Of a DNA stretch of 55,877 bases, positions 52,601 to 55,877 are shown one piece after another. Each line of letters starts with the position of its first letter. Positions within the stretch are counted from its first letter, which is position 1. Below the pieces are notes generated by a model. The model made no database searches. It was not told the origin of the DNA and saw only the letters and a program-made list of their open reading frames with translations. The DNA is from Cyanobium sp. (lineage in GTDB: Bacteria; Cyanobacteriota; Cyanobacteriia; PCC-6307; Cyanobiaceae). The stretch is taken from contig SLIG01000062.1 in NCBI GenBank assembly GCA_007135755.1, forward strand, positions 1 to 55,877, read 5' to 3'. The position numbers and the translations under genes were made by a program.

Positions 52601-53392
52601 CACAAAGGGGCTATGCTCGCTCAGGTAGCGCATGTGCTCCTTCATCTGCTCCGGACCGGTGGCGCAGTTCAGGCCCAGCACATCGATCGGGAAGGGTTCC
52701 AGGATCGCCAGGGCGGCGGCGATGTCGGAGCCCACCAGCATTGTGCCGGTGGTCTCCATGGTGAGGCTCACCATCAGGGGACGGCGCTGGCCGGTGCGGC
52801 TGAAGGCGGCCTCGATGCCCTGCAGGGCCGCCTTGATCTGCAGCACGTCCTGGCAGGTTTCGACGATGAACAGATCCACATCGCCCGCCAGCAGGCCCTC
52901 CGCCTGCTCGGCGAAGGAGGCCTTCATGGTGTCGAAGTCCACGTGGCCCAGGGTGGGCAGTTTGGTGGTGGGGCCCATGGAGCCGGCCACGAAGCGTGGC
53001 TTCTCAGGGGTGCTGTAGGCGTCAGCCATCTCCCGGGCCAGCTGCGCGGCCCGCTGGTTGAGGGCGAAGGCCTGATCGGCGATGTCGTATTCCGCCAGAA
53101 CCAGGGAGGTGGCCCCGAAGGTGTCGGTCTCGATCACATCGGCGCCGGCCTCGAGGAACTGGCGGTGCACCGCCTGAACGGCATCGGGTTTGCTGAACAC
53201 CAGAACCTCGTTGCAGCCCTCCAGAGCCGGCCCGCCGAAGTCGGCGGCCGTGAGATCCATCTGCTGCAGCGAGGTGCCGGTGGCACCATCGAACACGATC
53301 ACCGGCCGCTGGGGGGCGTGCAGGCGCTCCAGGAAACCCATCCGGCCGGCGGCCAGGGAGTCAGTGGGAGCGGAGACCGTGCTGCTGGCCAT
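49634..53392 (-). CDS. metH: Cobalamin-dependent methionine synthase
   Basis: Transfers a methyl group from 5-methyltetrahydrofolate to homocysteine through a bound cobamide. The 1252-residue protein has all four modules: homocysteine domain (1-330, with zinc Cys in [11 protein letters not shown]), pterin domain (about 385-640), cap and B12 domain with His781 in GDVHDIGKN, and the C-terminal AdoMet reactivation domain. Two low-complexity Ala/Pro/Asp-rich linkers stand out, near 335-370 and 915-962. The ATG overlaps the ilvE stop by one base (TGATG). It makes the cell a cobamide user, consistent with cobN and cobU. Confidence 0.97.
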   Translation of the reverse strand: MASSTVSAPTDSLAAGRMGFLERLHAPQRPVIVFDGATGTSLQQMDLTAADFGGPALEGCNEVLVFSKPDAVQAVHRQFLEAGADVIETDTFGATSLVLAEYDIADQAFALNQRAAQLAREMADAYSTPEKPRFVAGSMGPTTKLPTLGHVDFDTMKASFAEQAEGLLAGDVDLFIVETCQDVLQIKAALQGIEAAFSRTGQRRPLMVSLTMETTGTMLVGSDIAAALAILEPFPIDVLGLNCATGPEQMKEHMRYLSEHSPFVVSCIPNAGLPENIGGVAHYRLTPIEMKMQLLHFVEDLGVQVIGGCCGTTPDHIRALAELASDLSPAPRPVRGSAPAAERGAEAQPPDPRPSLNIEPAAASLYSTTAYHQDNSFLIIGERLNASGSRKVRELLAEEDWDGLVAVARGQVKENAHVLDVNVDYVGRDGVHDMHELVSRLVTNVNLPLMLDSTEWQKMEAGLKVSGGKCLLNSTNYEDGPERFFKVLELARDYGAGVVIGTIDEEGMARTAEKKFAIAQRAYRDALEFGIPARELFYDPLALPISTGIEDDRANGAATVEAIRLIRQRLPGVHVVLGVSNVSFGLSPAARIVLNSVFLHECCQVGMDAAIMSPAKILPLAKISEEHQQVCLDLIYDRRRFESDAPGAICTYDPLTALTTLFEGVSAKQARASGPALADLPVEKRLTQHIIDGERIGLEPALDEALQNYPALQIINTFLLDGMKVVGELFGSGQMQLPFVLQSAETMKSAVAYLEPHMEKVEGESSSKGKFLIATVKGDVHDIGKNLVDIILTNNGYEVINLGIKQSCEAIIEAQQHHQADCIAMSGLLVKSTAFMKDNLEAFNQAGITVPVILGGAALTPRFVHGDCRTAYRGQVIYGRDAFADLRFMDALMEAKAADGWDDLGGFLQGAPEGLGLGDAPADSAADASADAPAAAEPVDAAAAERVAATEPAAPATPNDQRSDTVAEEAALAPPFWGSRVLDERVIPLAEVFAYLDRNALFAGQWQLRKSQQQTRQDYEAMLATKAEPVLQQWIERCSTEQLLSPRVAYGYFPCGRDGNAVVVFDPAGLADGAAPGEARLALGRFQLPRQRAGNRYCIADFYRDLAAGPDGSPGPSDVLPMQAVTMGEGATAFAQELFAADRYSDYLYFHGLAVQMAEALAEWVHARIRRELGHGDPEGMPLRDVLAQRYRGSRYSFGYPACPNVADSRQQLIWLGAERIGLSMDESDQLHPEQSTTALVALHSRARYFSA

Positions 53393-54309
53393 CAGGCGTC
53401 GAGGCGCACGCGGGTGACCCAATGGTCATAGTCCGGATCACGGCCTTCTGTGATCGCCGTCAGGCGCTCCCGCAGCCGTTCCATCACCGGCCGCGGGGCA
53501 GGCAGGTCGGTGGCCTCCACCCGGCGCACCGGCGTCACCTTGGCGGCGGTGCCGCTGAGGAACACCTCGTCGGCGATGAACAGCTCACTTTTGTCCACCG
53601 GACGCTCCACCACCGTGATGCCCATGGCCCGCGCCAGCTCGATCACGCTGGCGCGGGTGATGCCTTCGAGGATGTCCTGATCCACGCCGGGGGTGATCAG
53701 CACGCCATCCCGCACGATGAACAGGTTCATGCCGCTGGCCTCGCTCACCTTGCCGCGGCTGTTCATCAGGATCGCCTCGTCGAAGCCGCTCTTCACGGCT
53801 TCGGTCTTGGCGAGGGAACTGGTGATGTAGGCGCCACTGATCTTCCCGCGCAGGGGCAGGGAGCGGTCTTCCTGGCGGATCCAGGAACTGATCCGGCAGC
53901 TCACCCCCTCGGGGGAGAGGTAGTCGCCCAGCTCGATCCCGTAGATCAGGAAGTCGGTTTCGATGTTGTGCAGCCGCGGGGCGATGCCGAGATCGGCGGT
54001 GTAGACGAACGGCCGCAGGTACACCGGGCAGGTGGGGCGGTTGGCCCGCAGAACGGCCTCGATAGCACCGTGAATCGTGGCTTCGTCCAGCTCGGTGAGC
54101 AGGAGCCTGGCGCTCTGGCTCAGGCGGCGGGCGTGGCGGTCGGCCCTGAACAGCAGGATCTCGTTCGGATCGGCGGGGTTGGGCAGGGCGCGCATGCCCC
54201 CGAAGGCACCGGTGCCGTAGTGCAGGGCGTGGGTGGCCACCGACAGGGTGGCTTCTGCAAAGGGGACACAGCGGCCACGAAACCAGGCTTGGGGCAGGAA
54301 CTGGTGCAT
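53392..54309 (-). CDS. ilvE: Branched-chain amino acid aminotransferase
   Basis: The last step of valine, leucine and isoleucine synthesis. The 305-residue fold-type IV PLP enzyme has [16 protein letters not shown] near the start, the PLP Lys in [18 protein letters not shown], the [12 protein letters not shown] motif and [17 protein letters not shown] 54309 ([12 protein letters not shown]) fits the family; a start 9 codons upstream is weaker. It lies directly before metH, so branched-chain amino acid and methionine synthesis share a transcript. It is divergent from cobN across 67 bases. Confidence 0.96.
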   Translation of the reverse strand: MHQFLPQAWFRGRCVPFAEATLSVATHALHYGTGAFGGMRALPNPADPNEILLFRADRHARRLSQSARLLLTELDEATIHGAIEAVLRANRPTCPVYLRPFVYTADLGIAPRLHNIETDFLIYGIELGDYLSPEGVSCRISSWIRQEDRSLPLRGKISGAYITSSLAKTEAVKSGFDEAILMNSRGKVSEASGMNLFIVRDGVLITPGVDQDILEGITRASVIELARAMGITVVERPVDKSELFIADEVFLSGTAAKVTPVRRVEATDLPAPRPVMERLRERLTAITEGRDPDYDHWVTRVRLDA

Positions 54310-54376
54310 GGGCAGGCGCTGGGACCCGGGAGTCAAGGGTCCCCGATCTTCTCACCGCACCCAGCAGGATGGGGCC

Positions 54377-55877
54377 ATGCACAGGCTGGCGGCGATCCCG
54401 GGTGACGCGGCGGAAGCCGGCAGTGGCGCCTACGTGGAACAGCCGCCTGCACCGGTGCTGCTGCTCACCAGCGCCGACACCGACCTGCTGACCATCGACG
54501 GGCTGCTGGAGGCTGAACCGCAGTTGCTGGGGGCTGACCTGCGCGGCCTCAACCTGGCGGCCCTGAGCCACCCGGCCGTGATCGACCACTACCTCAGCAG
54601 CACCGTGGCGGCGGCGCGGTTGGTGGTGGTGCGGCTGCTGGGGGGCCGAGGCCACTGGAGCTACGGGCTGGAGCGGCTGCAGCTGTGGGCGGCCGGCGGG
54701 CAGGACCGCCACCTGCTGGTGCTGGCCGGCACCGCCGAGGAGGAGCACACCCTGGCCACCCTGGGCACAGGCGATCCGCAGCTGGCGGTCGCCCTGGGCC
54801 GCTGCCTGCGGCTGGGGGGAGCCGGCAACGGCCGGCTGGTCCTCCAGACCCTCGCCGCCCTGCTGCGGGGGGAGCAACCAGCGCCACCGGAGCCGCTGCC
54901 CCTGGCCGATCCCTGCCCCCACGACTGGCGCGATGAATCCGGACCGCGGGTGGGTGTGGTGGCCTACCGCGCCCTCCTCCAGGCCGGCGACGTGGGCTGG
55001 CTGGAGGCCACCCTGGAGGCTCTGCGCGCCCGCGGCCTCTGTCCGCGGGCACTGTGGGTGAGCGGCCTGCGCGATGGCGCCGTGCAGCAGGGGGTGGCCG
55101 ACCTGCTGGAGCGCGAGCGGGTGGAGGCGGTGCTGTGCAGCACCTCCTTCGCCTCGGTGCAGTTCGAGGAGGCCGGGCTGGGGGCACCACTGTGGGAGCG
55201 GTTGGGAGTGCCGGTGCTGCAGCTGCTGTGCAGCAGCCAGCCACGCCAGCGCTGGCAGGCCAGCACCATCGGCCTGCCGCCCACCGACCTCACCCTGCAG
55301 GTGGCCCTGCCGGAGCTGGACGGGCGCATCACCACCCGCATCGGCGTCTTCAAGGAGTGCCGGGGGGCCAGCGCCCGGCTGGCGTCGGGGTTGCAGCGGC
55401 TGGAACCAGACCGGCAGCGTCTCGACTGGATCAGCGCCCTCACCGCCAACTGGATCGAGCTGGCCCGCACACCGGCGGCCCAGCGCCGGATCGCCCTGGT
55501 GCTGGCCAACTACCCCACCCGCAACAGCCGCCTGGCCAACGGCGTGGGGCTCGACACCCCAGCCTCGGCCGCCGCCATGCTGCGCTGGCTGAAGGAGGCC
55601 GGCTACAGCGTGGGCCCGATGGGCGGTGACCGCGACACCGGGGCATCGACGGCATTGCCGGGCGATGGGGACGCGTTGATCGCCGCCCTGCTGGCGGGCC
55701 GCAGCAACGATCCCGAAAGCGGCCACCGGCCGGCGCTCGATCATCTGCCCCTGGAGCACTACCGCCGCTGGTATGGCCAGTTGCCCCTGGAGGGCCGCCA
55801 GCGGCTGGAGGCGGTGTGGGGCCCCCCTGAGCAGGATGCGGGCCTGGAGTCCCCCGGCCCCGCGGGGCCGGGGGGGC
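54377..55877 (+). CDS. cobN: Aerobic cobaltochelatase subunit CobN, N-terminal part (partial)
   Basis: The first 500 codons of a CobN/BchH-type chelatase large subunit; the frame is open to the window edge, where full proteins run to about 1250 residues. It begins MHRLAAIPGDA; family similarity starts at VLLLTSADTDLLTIDGLL and continues through AADLRGLNL-like LGADLRGLNLAALSHPAVID, VVVRLLGGRGHWSYGLE and RIALVLANYPTRNSRLANG, typical of CobN rather than the Mg-chelatase ChlH. It would insert cobalt into hydrogenobyrinate diamide or an analogous corrin with CobS/CobT-like partners; cyanobacteria commonly use ChlI/ChlD for that, which is inference here. Confidence 0.92.
   Translation, partial: MHRLAAIPGDAAEAGSGAYVEQPPAPVLLLTSADTDLLTIDGLLEAEPQLLGADLRGLNLAALSHPAVIDHYLSSTVAAARLVVVRLLGGRGHWSYGLERLQLWAAGGQDRHLLVLAGTAEEEHTLATLGTGDPQLAVALGRCLRLGGAGNGRLVLQTLAALLRGEQPAPPEPLPLADPCPHDWRDESGPRVGVVAYRALLQAGDVGWLEATLEALRARGLCPRALWVSGLRDGAVQQGVADLLERERVEAVLCSTSFASVQFEEAGLGAPLWERLGVPVLQLLCSSQPRQRWQASTIGLPPTDLTLQVALPELDGRITTRIGVFKECRGASARLASGLQRLEPDRQRLDWISALTANWIELARTPAAQRRIALVLANYPTRNSRLANGVGLDTPASAAAMLRWLKEAGYSVGPMGGDRDTGASTALPGDGDALIAALLAGRSNDPESGHRPALDHLPLEHYRRWYGQLPLEGRQRLEAVWGPPEQDAGLESPGPAGPGG

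Noticed and set aside
53423..53432. ATGGTCATAG, a partial match to the shared CTATGGTCATAG element
   Set aside because: It lies inside ilvE, encodes conserved C-terminal residues and lacks the first two bases, so it is probably chance.
53392..54376. Cobalamin riboswitch controlling metH or cobN
   Set aside because: The ilvE-metH junction overlaps by one base and the ilvE/cobN spacer is only 67 bases, too short for the riboswitch.

Overview
The window looks like the chromosome of a GC-rich picocyanobacterium of the Cyanobium / Synechococcus (alpha-cyanobacterial) kind. Evidence: an allophycocyanin alpha-B gene (apcD) with Cys81, class II glpX, cyanobacterial glgC, a PxcA/CemA homologue, a Psb32-type TPM protein, a CCB2/CCB4 cytochrome b6f maturation protein, DUF3122 and DUF3370 proteins, and many small picocyanobacterial orphan genes, all in very GC-rich, tightly packed DNA. 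The genus is inferred from gene content, composition and order, not from a database search.

Layout. 0-8 kb: central carbon (rpe, glpX, glgC, gnd, pgl) with hemA, then a CIA30 protein. 8-16 kb: ilvD, a uracil phosphoribosyltransferase relative whose PRPP loop is degenerate, a lumenal-type pentapeptide protein translationally coupled to a CobW GTPase, purS-purQ, a 2-Cys peroxiredoxin and a sugar epimerase. 16-22.3 kb: the most unusual stretch. It holds a Crp/Fnr regulator behind a Fur-like site that is half of a 17-base inverted pair, a short SepF-like protein, a second peroxiredoxin, an exported MnSOD, DUF3122, and a sulfur operon (persulfide dioxygenase-rhodanese, membrane rhodanese, TauE/SafE exporter, 47-residue peptide). 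An identical 12-base inverted repeat, CTATGACCATAG, lies upstream of the second peroxiredoxin and of the sulfur operon. 22.3-31 kb: tRNA-Met(CAT), an envelope M23 peptidase, trmL, cobU, pxcA, psb32, a CCB protein, an LptC-like lipoprotein, metG. 30-39 kb: an FAD oxidoreductase, an rpmG-rpsR-RNB nuclease cluster, pheT, an RlmD-type methyltransferase, apcD with a clear terminator. 39.1-40 kb: about 870 bases with no credible gene, lower GC and two perfect hairpins. 40-49 kb: an RHH/J-domain fusion, DUF3370, a sigma factor, an Ap4A phosphorylase-like protein, SpoIID, PhzF, gpsA, an SDR, DUF2237. 49-55.9 kb: two small genes, metH, ilvE, and the start of cobN, cut by the window edge.

How the genes fit together. 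Calvin cycle, oxidative pentose phosphate and glycogen genes sit together at the left. Corrin metabolism is spread out (cobW-like, cobU, cobN) with the B12-dependent metH as consumer. The 16-22 kb block reads as a reactive-oxygen and reactive-sulfur defence region that may share one regulator. Packing is extreme: many start/stop overlaps, and five convergent gene pairs overlap at their 3' ends by 28-56 bases.

No rRNA, CRISPR array, intact insertion sequence, prophage or recognisable riboswitch was seen. The best candidates for new biology are the shared CTATGACCATAG element with its two target loci, the inverted Fur-like/hairpin element before the Crp-family gene, the RHH-J-domain protein and the PRPP-loop-less UPRT homologue.
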